NCBI GenBank assembly: GCA_002205965.3
Contig: NADL03000768.1
Location: 124,001 to 188,000, forward strand
Reading direction: 5' to 3'
DNA from: Kappaphycus alvarezii
Lineage: Eukaryota > Rhodophyta > Florideophyceae > Gigartinales > Solieriaceae
DNA length: 64,000 bases
In this document: in pieces, positions 41,981-53,999 of the stretch
How positions within the stretch are numbered: position 1 is the first letter of the stretch
Layout of the letters: each line of letters opens with the position of its first letter
Translations under genes and position numbers: made by a program
The notes under the pieces: model-generated
Database searches by the model: none
The model's input: the letters and a program-made list of their open reading frames with translations, nothing else
What the model was told of the DNA's origin: nothing

Positions 41981-44900
41981 ATGGTACTCTTGCGAAGGAC
42001 TGAAACTCCCGACGCCAGCGCGGAAGTGTTCGGCAGCATTAGCGATGTGCGCAAATTTTTTTATGAGAACGTCGTTATAGCCTCTTGACCCCATCCGGAA
42101 AAAGAACTTACTCTCCTTCGACACCTAGGTGGCGTGGCTTTCGATTTACAATACGATGCAATCGCCTGGGATGACGAACTCGTAGACTAGGCAAAAGACT
42201 ACTCCATTGTCAGGCAAAAAATCTTCGAGCACTTCCTCAAGGAAGAAGATCCAATTGAAGTCATCCGACAAGCTTTAGAAGTTGGACTCGACATCGAAGA
42301 CATTCATGAATCCCTGAAGGAGATGGATCGCCTTTATGAGAAAGCCGGTTTTGAAAACTTTGCAAGATTTGGATTTTTACGCACCGCCGCCTGTCTTGAC
42401 GAGGAGTTACAGAATTTCTTAGCTTTTCGTGGACCTATAAATGACTCAAGCATCAAAAAGGCTCTAAGAGACTTTCACTCGAATTGACTCACGTTTATTG
42501 GACCTTCAAACCGATTTTCAGGCGTCCCACTAGCAAATTTGTTAGTTCGTCCAGATTTCCGTTCCAGAAACACCGAGAAAAAAATGGACACTCAAGCTGA
42601 AGATCTCTCCAAACTGAAATTTTCTTAAAGAATAAAAAGGGAAATAACTATGTAGGACCTTCGTCCGGACAACAGAGGGGCAACAAAGTTCGTCAATGCT
42701 CTTATTGCGACGAACAAAGCCATAACTCCATGAGCTGCGAGAAGAACACTCACCGCGATACCCTTTTGTATTGCTCTCATTGCGGAAAGACCGCTCATTC
42801 GGAAGCCACTTGCTGGTCTGCCGCTAGGGGCTTTTGCCTTTTCTTTCCTTCTCGTTTGGATCTCACGATAACAATGAGAGGGAGGAAAAGGGAAAAGCAG
42901 ATCAGGTTATGTAGCCTGTGAAAGCGATTCAGAAACCGATTCTTCTACCTGATAAGTCTTTAATGCAACAAAAAGAATAGCCGAGGGTGAGGATTTACCT
43001 AAAGCCTCACCAAGGATACTACGAAGCGATGACGATATCACGTTTCGTGAATAACCCCCAGCAGGCCCTAGTTGTTCCCTCAGTCCCTCCGGTAGAAGAT
43101 TTCCGTAATTTGAATCGCAGGAGGAAGCAGAAAGAGAACGACCGCGCGAAAAATAACTTAATCCCCTAATCCAAGAGTACGTGGACAAATACGATGTCGT
43201 GTCGGAACCTGCGAATGACAACTACGGTCTGACGTTTGGTGACCTAGTTCGTGGGGATTCGGATGGATCTACCAAGGTAATGCGCCGTTTGCTCGGGAAA
43301 CAGTCAGCAACCCGCTTTGCACTCTCTTTCAACTCGGAGACTCGCCTATTACGCGTCGTACAACTTAAGGTTTATGGCACTGACGTTTGGGCATTTTTCG
43401 ACTCTGGGGCCGTACCCAACTTGATGTCCGCCGTCTTGTCTCAACGCTTATATCTATCTCCGACTTTTACGTCAAGGAAGATAACAGTGGCCAATGGAGA
43501 AAGTTCATCTTGTGTCGGCTCTTTTCTGAATGCTCCTACAGCTTTCGGAGAACAAGGGTCAAGTTGGACTACCTTGTTGTCGAGAAGTCTTCATTAGACA
43601 TTTTTATTAGACTTCCTGCACTCGCATCTATGCGCGCGAGCCTATACTTTGGAGCACAGGGTGTGCGCCTGTACGTCGGGTCCGAAAAAGTTGTGCTACC
43701 GCTCGAAACCGACGCGAAAGCAACCGACGAGAGTCTCGTTGACGGCGAATATATCGGTACTCCCAGCGAATATTTCACATCCGATGCGAACGCTGGGCCG
43801 GAGTCATCGCATTCGTACGAAGAAGAACCTGTTTGTTCATCCGCGGAGACGTGGTGGAACAAGGAGATTAGAAGCCTTCTGGCGGAGAGAGAACCACAGA
43901 TGAAGAAGAAGATGAAGTTCGTGGCGCTTTAAGTGCCCGTCCAGCGCAACTTCGAGAAGATGACCAAGCGCTAATAAACGATTCCATCAGAATCAATGGA
44001 ATAATCGCTTGTAAAATTGACGAGCTCCGTCCCGCCGCGGTTACAGTGCAACTCGAGTTTGAGCTAAAGGACCAAAATCCAGTTAACCACAGAGCTCTTC
44101 GCCTGGAACAGTGTTACAATGATACGGCTCTACAAGAAGTTGAAAAAATGCTGAAAGCAGGTATTATTACCCCAGTTTCTTCGGCATGGTCCTATCCTGT
44201 AGTGATCGCCTCCAAGACGGACTAGAAGTCCAGATTCTTTGTTGACTACCGCAACTTGAACCGTAAGATGAAGGCTGATCGTTGGCCTCTGCCCAAGATA
44301 GAAGAAATATTCGATGACTTAAAGGGTAGTTCGGTGCTCACTACCCTCGACTTTTTCGCAGGATACTGGCAGGTTCGCATGAGCGAGGAATGTAAGGAGA
44401 TGACTACCTTTGTTCGCCATTATGGGACTTTCAAGTTTGAGGTTATGCCATGCCCTTTGTTCTCATGAATGCGCACTCAACTTTTCAGCGCATGATGGAC
44501 TATGTTTTGCGGGACATTCCCTTAGGCCACATTTATCTGGACGATGTTTTCGTCTATTCTAACTCTGTCAAGGAGCACATTGATTACTTAAATATAATTT
44601 TCGACGCAATAAGAAAGGAGGGCTTGAAGCTCAAAGCGACTAGGTGTGCCTTTTCGAAACCAGCTATGAAGTTGTTAGGACACAAAGTTGATAAAAGAGT
44701 AATTCACGTCGACGAAGAGAAGATTAAGGCCATCAAGAAATCCCTGGTTCCGAAGGATACAACTGAGTTACGCAGTTTCCTCGACCTTAGCGGATATTAT
44801 CACCGAGATTTCCGCAGCATTACATGATTTTACGTCTGACAATGAGGATTTCAACTAGACAAATGAAATGATGGAGGAATTAGAGATTTTGAAAGAGAAG

Positions 44901-46620
44901 CTTACCAATCCACCGGTTCTAGCATTTCCAGGCTTTGCTTACCCATTTATGGTGGAAACTGACGATTCAAGCGTCGCAGTAGGGGCAGTTTTCACCCATA
45001 AAAAGGAAGATGGGAAGATAAAACCTGTCTAGTACGCTAGGCGCATCATGAGTTCGGCTGAGAAGAACTATTACGCATATGAAAGGGAGGCTCTGGCGGT
45101 AATTTTCTCCTTGCAGAAATTTCGGGTATACATGTTATCGACGAAGCCACTCAGGTCGGTTACCGATCATCAAGCCCTTCGCTACGCCTTTAAAAAGAGC
45201 CAAATCCATGCAAGTTTGGCGCGGTGGATGGAATTTATTGCTGAGTACGAGTTCTAAGTCGAGTATAAGCTGGTTGCAAATAATGGCGCCGCAGACTACC
45301 TGTCACGAGCCGTCCTTACTGGTTCCAAACCATCCTCAGGGCTCGATGAAGGAGACTTGGTTGCAACAGTTGGTTCAGTCGCAGTTGTGGAGGGCAGTTC
45401 ATTGGAATCCCAACAAATTAAGGTTGGCCGTCATCTGTATTAGTTTAAGATCGAAGAAGAAGACGAAACCAAGAGGCATGCAATCAAGCGTATGGCGAAG
45501 CGCTTCATGGTTTGTGAAGGGAAACTACTACGAAGCGTTAAAATGGAACTCAAGACTGTCCCCTTCCTTGAGGAAAGGACGTCGATATTCCAATGCTTCC
45601 ACGACTATATTGGTCACTAGGACACTGAAACCACGAAGAAGTTCTTCTCTGACCGCTACTGGTGGCCGTACATTCATAGAGATATCCAAAACTACGTAAA
45701 AACTTGTGAGGGATGTCAAAAGACAAAAAGATTCCACCTTACTGGAAAAGCCTGAAAAATACCGCTGTAAAACATATTCGAGACTGATTTGATCGATTTC
45801 ACCGGGCCGCTTCCGAAGTCGAAAGGAAGGAAGAAGTTTTTGCTCATTGTGGTAGAGCATTTAAAGGGTTTTGCAATCGCTTTGGCCACCGAAGATTCGT
45901 CGGCCAGGACCGTTGCTCAGTTTATAAAGAAGGAAATATTGTTCCACTTTGGTCCCCCGAAGACCATTGTATCCGACAAAGCGGGATGCTTCACCACTGC
46001 TTCCTTTATCTCCTTTTTGGTATAACACGGAATCGCTTGGAGCACGGATCTGGCCTACGCCCCCATGTCGAATGATAGGGCCAAGAGGATGGTACAAAAC
46101 ATCAATACGGCCATCAAGAAAATGGTTTAAGGCCAGGGAATGGATTGGGAGGAGAGTCTGCCGAGCATTTTGTTTGGATATCGCCGTCTTCTTCTCGCCT
46201 CCGGAGCAGTTGATGAACGGAGTTGTGCCACGCATGGAATCATCAGATGCCATAGCTCTCATTTCCAAGGCCTCGGTGAGCCATCGCCGATTAGATTTAT
46301 TAGCAAAAGTAGCACTTTGGGCACGAAGAAGGTAGGATCAACAGCATTTATTAAGAAATAGAGCATTCGCGGAACCTGTAGGGTTCAACGTCGGCGACTA
46401 GGTCCTTGTCGCACATGAGGTGGCCTTGACGACAAAAGTTAAATGCCCAGCCCTCAATTCAAGATAATTCGTGCTGTGCCAGATATGGAAAGTAGATCAT
46501 CCGAGGTATTGGCTGACCTCGTATGATGGACGCCGCTCCCGACGTGCCATCCACGCAAGGCGTTTGGTTACTTTTGTGGTTCGCCCCAGCAACCTGAAAA
46601 ATTAGTGCACTCCGTTCTCG
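41981..46620 (+). mobile_element. Ty3/gypsy fossil (gypsy-3), nearly full coding length, broken
   Basis: Gag lies at about 41.98-42.5 kb, with two zinc knuckles near 42.7-42.8 kb (CSYCDEQSHNSMSC, CSHCGKTAHSEATC). A protease active site (FFDSGAVPNLMS) is near 43.4 kb. RT spans about 44.1-44.8 kb (NRKMKADRWPLPKIEEIF, IYLDDVFVYS), RNase H about 44.9-45.3 kb and integrase about 45.6-46.4 kb (DFTGPLPKSKG, TIVSDKAGCF). Near 46.5 kb RRAIHARRLVTFVV matches a segment of gypsy-5 at 62.8 kb. There are more than ten breaks, and no flanking LTR pair was identified. Old. Confidence 0.85.
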
Positions 46621-46770
46621 CTGATCATAATGGTCGCAGAGTTATCATTTTAGCAGAAATTTTCTCCTGTTTGTTTGCATAGTATGTATTTTTATCGATT
46701 TAGTAATACATTTGTTTTGCTGGTTTTAAACGACTGTCTACACAAAAAAAGGTAAGAAAACTAGAAGAAA
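46621..46770. other. Short spacer after gypsy-3
   Basis: Nothing recognised. Confidence 0.3.
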
Positions 46771-48007
46771 CTAATTTCCAAAGAAGTCAATCGAATGATG
46801 GAACCTGCTGAACACCGTAGAACCCTCCTGCTTGGAGCTACTCGGTTTCCACTTTACCTCCGACGGCGTGCCACGACGTTTATGGATTTCCGATTTGCTC
46901 CTGCCACGGCAGCGGGGACGCTTCGATGCCTGTTCACTCCTCATTAAAAGCTTTCGAACTTCCAGTATCGTGATGAAGCTCAAACTTCCGCCCACGTACT
47001 CAACCAAGGACTTCTCGGAGAGATCAAGAACGAAAGTTTCTGCTTGGTCGAGGAGATGACCCGTCCGAGCATTCATCGCGACGCAGTGCCTGACGCCGTT
47101 GGAACTTTTTATAGAGACGATATGAACGGCGGGGTCCAAGGCCAACGCAGATTTAACGGGAGGGTACATCAGTAGGGGTTTTTCGGGAACGATCTCCCTA
47201 GCGGGTAGGTGCTTTTAGGCGTACCGTAGGTCTCGGCTACGGCCTTCTGTCAAAGGATTCGCGTGAAATCGAGCTATAATTGACCGGAAGTAGTCAAACC
47301 AATGCTTCGTCGCCCTCCTTACCTAATGCTCGCAGCCTATTTGCTATGGAGGCGCCAATTCACCCTTCCGTGTGGTCAATGAAAGGGGTCTTGAGGAGCG
47401 GGAAAGAACTGTACCTGGTTACATCAACACGGGGTTCCTGAGAGCGAGTAAAAGAAAGAAGAAGCTTCCGGCCAGGATGCTCCTGGCACCATTCGTGGAT
47501 CTCTAAGATCCCCTCCCAACAGTTGTCCCAGCCCAGCGTGAATAGGCCCTTTTCGTCGATATCTTGCATGAAGGAGCTGCCTCCAACCTCAAAGGAAAGG
47601 GTATACAAGAGGTTAATATGAAAGTACCTGATGGCCTCGTCGTCTCCCTTCTAAACCGCTTCTTTCTCGTCTGATACTACAGATTTGACCATCCAATCTG
47701 TTTCATACACCTTTTTATACATACAGGAGTCATAAAGGGATTACGTCAGACCCAATTAGAAGGAGACCTCCTTCATAAGCTCCCTGGTAGGAAAGGAGGA
47801 AGCTGCGTCCATAATATAATTTCCAAATAAGGCTGGAAAGTCGCAAGCGCGAGCATTTGTCATCTGCCGGGATCCAGAGGTGAAAACAACAAGCTCTGGC
47901 TCGTTTAGCGAAATTTACTTGATCTTAGTAATGCCTAATCTCTCTAGAAGGTCCCTTGTCTGCGGAGGTAGCTTTGACTGGGCTTCCGCATCCGTTTCCC
48001 TCGATAT

Positions 48008-48087
48008 TCTCGCCGCCTTGGTAGCAATCTTCTCCGCGGAGCTTTGCCTCCCATGCTCAACCTAGCCAACTGCTTCGTCGGCGCCAT
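48008..48087 (-). pseudogene. Histone H3 N-terminal tail-like segment, copy A
   Basis: From the ATG the residues read A-P-T-K-Q-L-A-R-L-S-M-G-G-K-A-P-R, against histone H3 A-R-T-K-Q-T-A-R-K-S-T-G-G-K-A-P-R. The adjacent codons in a shifted frame read IATKAAR, against H3 QLATKAAR. K4 and K14 positions are kept; R2, T6, K9 and T11 are changed. No globular H3 core follows. It is too long a match for chance, so it derives from or mimics an H3 gene. Confidence 0.75.
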
Positions 48088-49105
48088 TGTGGTGTTTGTG
48101 AACACATAGGATCTGCTTCCCGAGTATAAAGGCGGTCTCAAACTGCACTTCCGTACCTCTCAGCTTCTTCGTCGACGTCCATATGCCACCACAGGCAGAG
48201 GAAACAAAAAGGCGCACAAGCAGAGAAGGCGCACAAGCAGAGAAGGCGCAAAAGCAGAGAAGGCGCGCTAGCCGAGAAGGTGCACGAGAAACAAGGTGCA
48301 CAAGCAGAGAAAGTGCACGAGACACAAGGTGCACGGCGAAGTCGATGGAAAGAGAAGGAAAAGAAGCCCAGAAGCCGCGCAAGCAAGAAGGCACACAAGC
48401 CTTCGGGTCCGGACAAACCCGGGAACCACAGCAGAGAAGCGCAGCAGAGAAGGAGCTCCACAGAAACCCAGAAGGCGCACAAGAAGACGCGCAGGAAGGC
48501 ACGCAATCAAGAAAAAAACCTGGGAGCAGGAGAAAGCAAGCAAGTGTGTTGATGTCAAGGCTCGGGTTGGGCAAGACCCGGGTTGGAAGGGATGGAAGGA
48601 CTGGCATTTCGAAAATATGAAACGTACAGTTGCTGAACACGATCGCCACATACGATATCTGCACAACATATGAGGAATTGAGAGAAAGCATCAAGAAAAT
48701 CATACGAGGCAACAAAGTAAGACAGTACCGATAAGAGAGGGACGAAAGAGCGCAGAGACGCACCAAAGGCAATTGGGCATGAATTGTCGAGATGACGGTC
48801 AAGAAGATGACGTACGAATATGTGGCAATGGATAGAACAAAGCACAAAGAAAGCAATGCACAGAGCACTAGCAGAATGCAATCAATAATGGATGTGGACA
48901 TTGAACCGCAAAAGAGCAATAGGTGGTGATGACGCTGAATGCGTGAAGCAGTACTGACAAGAGCATGGCAGAGAGCATGATAGGATATGTGTATAAAAGG
49001 ATAGGAAGCGGTCCCGAATCCCGAGCGGGAGAAGAGGAGAAATCCTCCGGCATCTTTGTGCCATATCACCTTGCCTCCCGTATCCGGCGAAGGGATTCGC
49101 CTCAC
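48062..49105 (-). other. Long Cys/Ala/Leu/Phe-rich open frame upstream of and overlapping the H3-like tail
   Basis: 347 codons are open on the minus strand; the middle is encoded by tandem repeats. Its last residues (VHKHHNGADEAVG then stop) overlap the H3-like start in another frame. Unit B has a shorter open frame (61950-62369) ending VHKHRNGADEAVG then stop. Agreement of frame and end in two diverged copies hints at constraint but could also be shared descent of a short sequence. Function unknown. Confidence 0.3.
48190..48520 (-). repeat. Minisatellite with TGCGCCTTCT-type units
   Basis: Units of about 17-18 bases (variants of CTTCTCTGCTTGTGCGC) are repeated many times and are seen again, diverged, at 62010-62220 in unit B. 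Confidence 0.65.
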
Positions 49106-49267
49106 AAGGCATATTAACGAGCCCCGCTAATGCCTTGCAATTTCCGCTGGCGCCTATTGATCTACAAAATGCAGCATACGGCCCCGTGGCCCGTTTTAGA
49201 GGCGGATGGTGATGGGGACAGACTTTGCATTGTGGGTTGTTTTCAATTATTTTAAAGTACAATACTG

Positions 49268-49506
49268 TTGCAGTTTCTTCAAACAGCTACAGTAGCCACA
49301 AGCGTCTGACCAAGTTGTGTTTGCACAAGCTGATGTCCTCTGTGGTCCAGGACCACGGGGGCACAAGCGTTTATATAGATTTCATAGATGGCCCTATATT
49401 TGCTACCTTACAGTAGCGGTCAATAAGATAAATAATTGAATACAAAATACAAAACATACAGTTCAAACAATTGGACCAAAAAACTACCGCTAAATAAATC
49501 CACCCC
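49268..49506 (+). repeat. Dispersed repeat R, copy 1
   Basis: About 240 bases matching 61236-61473 at high identity, including GATGTCCTCTGTGGTCCAGG and the A-rich AATAATTGAATACAAAATAC. Next to unit A here, and near unit B at the other locus. Confidence 0.75.
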
Positions 49507-49683
49507 AACACGTGCCTTGCGATCACCTTTCGACCTTGTGCAACGCTATGGGCCACCAGATCTTGTATTTCAGGATGACGAGATGAGGGCCAAGACTATT
49601 GGCTTCTAGCTAGGAAGGAAAAAACTTCGATAGCCTTGAGTAATGCGGTGTGTTTGGCTATAATATAACCATCATCATGCTAC
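49507..49683. other. Short spacer
   Basis: Nothing recognised. Confidence 0.3.
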
Positions 49684-51218
49684 TTAAGTCCTAAAAGCAA
49701 AGGTTTCAATCTTTCCACCAAGTCCAGCTTTTTGCCAGTGGAAAGCATGCCTCGCTTGCCGAGCATTTTCCGCATATTCAACAACTGCTATGTTCCAAAG
49801 GTTACCAACTCGAATGTCGTCAATGCGGAGCCTTGAAACCTGGGGCTTTGGTGCGCCAGTTTCGGGCGAACCTTTTGCCAAAGCTTTCTCAGTTTTGTCG
49901 GGGGTTTCCTGGATTGACACGTTCCCAATCAGATCCGCAGTTGCGTCCACAGGGTTTGACTCCAACTTTTCGTTAGCGCCTTCGGCACCCTTGGTGCCCA
50001 CTTCCTCTTCTCCTTCGGGACACTCAAGCTCAAGAGGAATTACTGCTCGGCTCTTCGTCATCGTTATCAGAATCAATTTGTTTTATCCTCGTTATTCGCC
50101 TCTGAATTACCACATGTCCCACTGATTGCGGGAAACGACATTTCATCGGTGGCTGCTCCAGTACTTTCGGTAGGTGTATTCTACGTTACATCTCCGTCGT
50201 CATCAGCACCTAAATGTACCAAAGCAGCGGCGGTCTCGATTTCCCTACCATGCCTTGTGGTACCATACCCAGTATTGCACGGGCCTCCACTGGAACTACT
50301 TGCAGGATCCTTGACGTAGATAATATCTTCAGAAAGTTCGCTCGCTGTTTCAAGGTCCTCGGGATCAATTTCGCTGTTTACTGATTCGTGCCCTGAAACG
50401 GTCTTGTGGCCTGCAGAGAATCGCCTGGTGATTGCCTTAGCAGCGTTGAAGACTGTATCCATTAGGGAAGTTTTCCTACCAGCTGATTCCTTGCTCTGGA
50501 TGTCATGGCATTCTAATTCGCCCTCAGCTTTTAAGGAAGACGGTTCACCGACGCCGACCGTGGACTCTGAAAATTCTTCACTCAAATCTTTGCCAGACTC
50601 CTAGAGGATAGCACGGAGGAACCTGAAGCAGAACGAGTAGAGGGATCCCTCGAGAAGCGACTAGAATTTTCATCAGATAGAATCGAATGAGACTCCATGT
50701 CGTCTGCGCTGTCATCGCAAGAAACCGAATCAGCAGAAGTACCATTTCAGTAGTCCCCAGAATCTTCAGAGGAGAGCGTCGGATTTTGCGCATTATCGTC
50801 TGTACTGTCAGCGCTAATATTCCTTGAGCTTGGATTGTTATCGTTAACTTCGTCAGAGCTCGCACAAAACTCTGCCACAGGGGTGCTGATGACCATCATC
50901 CTGAACCAGGTCTTTGGTGACGTCCGGGTGGAGAGCAATCGGAAAACCGATTGTTTTGCGGCCGCCATCAATAGCAAACTCATGGATGACGTGTTCCTCG
51001 CTGTCCTGATCATCGATTTCTTCGATTGCCTCGTCATCATTCACTGAGTCGCTGTCACTGTACTTCGAAACTACGTATTCATTTGGCCCAAAATCTCGAT
51101 CACTATCACCCGAATATGAATGAGCCTTGTCTGATGCTGTGAGTTCCTCCTCGGTGGACGCACTCATGGGACTTGTAAATGAAAATTTGGGCATGCTCCG
51201 CTGGCTGCGCCTGAACAT
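49684..51218 (-). pseudogene. Acidic Ser/Asp/Glu-rich protein gene, decayed
   Basis: Minus-strand open stretches follow each other: 51218-50853 (EEIDDQDSEEHVIHEF), a Ser/Asp-rich part at about 50.65-50.85 kb (SSDEVNDNNPSS, SADSTDDNAQNP), 50585-50181 (FNAAKAITRRFSAGHKTV, ETASELSEDI) and 50076-49684 (ELECPEGEEEVGTKG, NLWNIAVVEYAENARQARHAF). Composition is consistent across the pieces, so they probably form one old gene with several frame changes. No family is recognised. It could be a low-complexity host protein or the Gag of an unknown element. Confidence 0.4.
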
Positions 51219-51315
51219 TTGAGCATGCTGCGCTGGCTACGCTGGCACTCTGCGCTGGTTGGGCTCTCATGCTGCGCTGGATAGGCTGAAATGGTGCGCT
51301 GGCTGCGCTGTCACT
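51196..51315. repeat. GCGCTGG minisatellite
   Basis: Repeated TGCGCTGG(C/T)TGCGCTGG-like units with variants; it may have arisen at the 5' end of the acidic gene. Confidence 0.55.
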
Positions 51316-51520
51316 GTAATTACAATTTTATTTTCAATTATTTTAGAAGGATGCTTTGCACCGTACTGTAGCGGTGCCTATAGGGCACATAGTGTAGGAA
51401 AAACACATAGACCACTAAGCCACATGCGCTGATCGCATGCATTCTATCCCTTTTTCAACACATAGGTACTGTACAGTATAGGTGCTACGAATTGTGAGGG
51501 TTGAAAACTCTATGAAACCA

Positions 51521-53045
51521 TCCGTTTCATCCAGCTTGAAGGTGTACTAGGGTTCCAGCTCAACCTTGCCAAGACCCAGGTTTACGACTTCTCCCCTTCC
51601 CACTCCCCTTTGGCACTTCCTTGCCCCTTTTCAACCCCCCTGGTTTCATCGTGCTGGGATCCCCGATTGGCTCGGACCCTTTTGTTTCCCAATTTTTCGC
51701 AGGCCGCCAAAACGCATTCGACCGCATCTTCCAATCCCTTCGAGACTTGGATGATGCTCAATTGGCTTTCCACTTAAGTGGTACACCGCTTCTGCGCGAA
51801 CGCCTCCAAGGTCATGCACTTGCTACGTACGCTTCCCTCCACTCAATCTGCTGTACTCGCCGCTAGCTTCGATCAGAAGCAGAGGGAAGCGTTCCACCAA
51901 TTGCAGCTGCCCTGCCCGGATCGAGCCTGGCTCCAAGCCTCTCTCCCCTTCTCAATGGGCGGTCTAGGTCTCCTGCAAACTTCAGACATTACTGTGGCTG
52001 CTTACGCAGCATCTGTAATTGATTCTTTTGGACTTATCTCCGACTTGCTCACTCTTTCCCAGGACCGCCACCTGGAAGCGATCCCTCGGTCCGCCATCTC
52101 GCTCTTATCCTCCCTCCACCCGCAGCTGTCTTCGTCGCTTACGGCTACGGCTCTTTTCGAGCGTTGTTCATCGCCGGTCCCCGGCGAAAGGCTCCAGTCT
52201 GCGATCACAACTGAACTCATGCTTTCGAAGTCTGATAGGTTTTTCACGTCCGCCGCAGCCCACGACCGAGCACGGCTCCTCTCCGTGAGCACGTCCTCCG
52301 CCTCGTCTGTTTTCTCTTCGCTTCCACACCCCCTACGTGGAGAGTCGCCCTGGCTCTACGTCTCGGCATCGCGCTATTACCTGTATCTACTCGCTATCCG
52401 GTCTGCTCCCGGCGCTCGGCCGACATTGCACCCGTCTTAGATCCAAGTGGTCAACACGCGTTGACCTGCAAATACGAAGACGGAATGACTCGTCGTCATC
52501 ACATCCTCCGCAACGTTCTTGCCCGCTACTGCAGGGAAGTTGGGAACGTCGCTCTCGTCGAACATCCGCTCCTCTACCAGGTTCCCAACACATCTGGGCA
52601 TTCGGAGTCCCCCGCGCTACGAATGGACATTTACATACCCGCTGCATACGGGCTTCGCAGTACGATATCGCCGTCGACGTTACTGTTGCCCACCCCTCCG
52701 CACGCCGCCACGTTTCGCCAAGTACGGTTACCGCAGGCGCTGCCGCAACACTTGCAGAGCGCGAGAAACATCGTCATTACGGCACTCACTGCCACCAAAA
52801 CGATATCCTCCTCTCCCCCGTAGGGATTGATATCTATGGCGCCTTGGGCGACGACGGCAACGGTTTTTTCCGCCGCCTTGCTTCCTTCGCTACTTCCCGT
52901 CGCGGTTCCTCCCTCAACAGGAGCTCCGCGACTTCGTTACCCGTTTTGCATTTAGTCTCCAAATAATGCAGGCGCGACAGGTTACTACCCGCCGCCCGCA
53001 TCCGTAGTTAATTTATGAATACCCTCCGCACGCTTCTGTGCGACA
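51521..53045 (+). mobile_element. LINE A copy 2, 5'-truncated
   Basis: Near-identical to LINE A from position 32822 to its 3' tail. It starts inside the RT thumb region (ATCCGTTTCATCCAGCTTGA in both) and includes GFIVLGSPIGSDPF, KVMHLLRTLPSTQSAVL, the zinc-knuckle region and the endonuclease. The frame change seen in LINE A at 33.09-33.17 kb is present at the equivalent place (51.78-51.87 kb). Additional frame changes lie near 52.35-52.7 kb. Low divergence suggests recent copying or a segmental duplication. Confidence 0.88.
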
Positions 53046-53094
53046 CTGTGTAACCAATAAATATTTACCACCACCATGTAAGGAGCCGTTTGCA

Positions 53095-53491
53095 TGAAAT
53101 GATGGCAGTAACATCGCCATTCCAAGAGGGGTTCATGTCCATTGGAGCGCGTGGGGCGCGCGCCGTTGCTAATGGAGCGGAAAGACGGAAAAATAGGTAG
53201 CTTACCAGCAAAGTAGCAGCCATCCCCGATGAAGCCATCCCAGGACGATCAAAACTGGGATTGAAGTTTATGCTGCTAGCCTTCGACTCACTTGGATCGC
53301 CGTCTGCTACGACGTCGAAGGTAATCGACGAATACGCGGCCGCTGTCGCAACCCGCAGTGGATGTTCGACGGGAGGAGTGAAGACTCAGCTTTACCAGCA
53401 GCTTTGTTATGCGATTTGGTCCACGAGTGCCGCGTCTGTAATATGTCGCGCCCCACAACATGCAGAGTTTAGCCACCCTATTCGAACCTAA
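53095..53491 (+). mobile_element. LINE B-type fragment, endonuclease end
   Basis: VTSPFQEGFMSIGARGARAV, FDSLGSPSATTSKVIDEYAA and STGGVKTQLYQQLCYAIW match the LINE B end at 29.65-30.0 kb (SSPFQESYKSMAAREARAV, SLGSPSLETSKVIETYAA). One in-frame stop lies near 53.2 kb. It lies directly after LINE A copy 2, the reverse of the B-then-A order at 28.7-34 kb. Confidence 0.8.
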
Positions 53492-53999
53492 TTTTGTTAG
53501 GTTAGTTACAGTGGTTTATTCAAGACTTTGCATGTTGCACCTGCATATGTCTGTGGTAAAGTAATCGAGAAATGATAGGAGTACTTGGGGGGGCCAGCAA
53601 GCCCTAGTGGAACGCTCACCAAACTAAGTCACACATAATGCAGAGTGTAAAGCAAGTTGGCAGACAACTTTAAAAGAGATACTCTAGTAGTAATGAAGTT
53701 GGTAGTAATCTTCGGGCCTAAAATTTATAAACGGCCCTCAAGCCTCGAAGCTAGGTGGAAGAGCCTACCCCTTTAGGATTGTTCGAGGATCCACTGAGCC
53801 CTCTTCCATTTCAGCCCATTGCATTCGCCTTGCGACGTACACGGAGGCAGATCTGTCGTCCGCAAGGCGAAGGTATAGCCTGCTCCATCCGGACAAAGTC
53901 GGTTTCCATAAATTTCTCGCCCGTATACAGCACTTTTTCTTCCCACAACTACCTTATCATAGCACTTTTGTCGCTCGCAACACCACTATTTTTGGATAG
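53492..53999. other. Spacer with no recognised gene
   Basis: I see no recognisable coding or repeat signal here. Confidence 0.35.

Larger units (their letters stand above)
46771..49264 (-). other. H3-tail repeat unit A (minus strand)
   Basis: The unit is read on the minus strand. From about 49264 it shares sequence with unit B at 61786-62560: a leader with CCATCACCA and AAACGGGCCACG, then a long stretch of TGCGCCTTCT-type tandem repeats at about 48.2-48.5 kb, then ACAAACACCACA before an ATG at 48087. That ATG opens a frame with a histone H3-like N-terminus, followed by a second conserved segment (SRETDAEAQSK). Downstream minus-strand coding remnants to 46771 (for example NLLYTLSFEVGGSSFMQDI near 47.55 kb, ETFVLDLSEKSLVEYVGG near 47.0 kb) look protein-like but match no family I know. 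The unit is decayed with several breaks. It may be an uncharacterised mobile element; no terminal repeats were defined. Confidence 0.45.

Noticed and set aside
47974-48087. A real host histone H3 gene
   Set aside because: Only the tail is present, with K9 lost and no histone fold afterwards, and the same altered tail occurs in a second repeat copy.
48190-48520. CRISPR-like array
   Set aside because: Units are adjacent and degenerate with no unique spacers; it is a minisatellite in a eukaryotic repeat.
48183-48673. Plus-strand Lys/Arg/Gln-rich open frames of 90-145 codons
   Set aside because: They are the reverse side of the minisatellite in unit A. All frames of such a repeat stay open, so openness is not evidence of coding.
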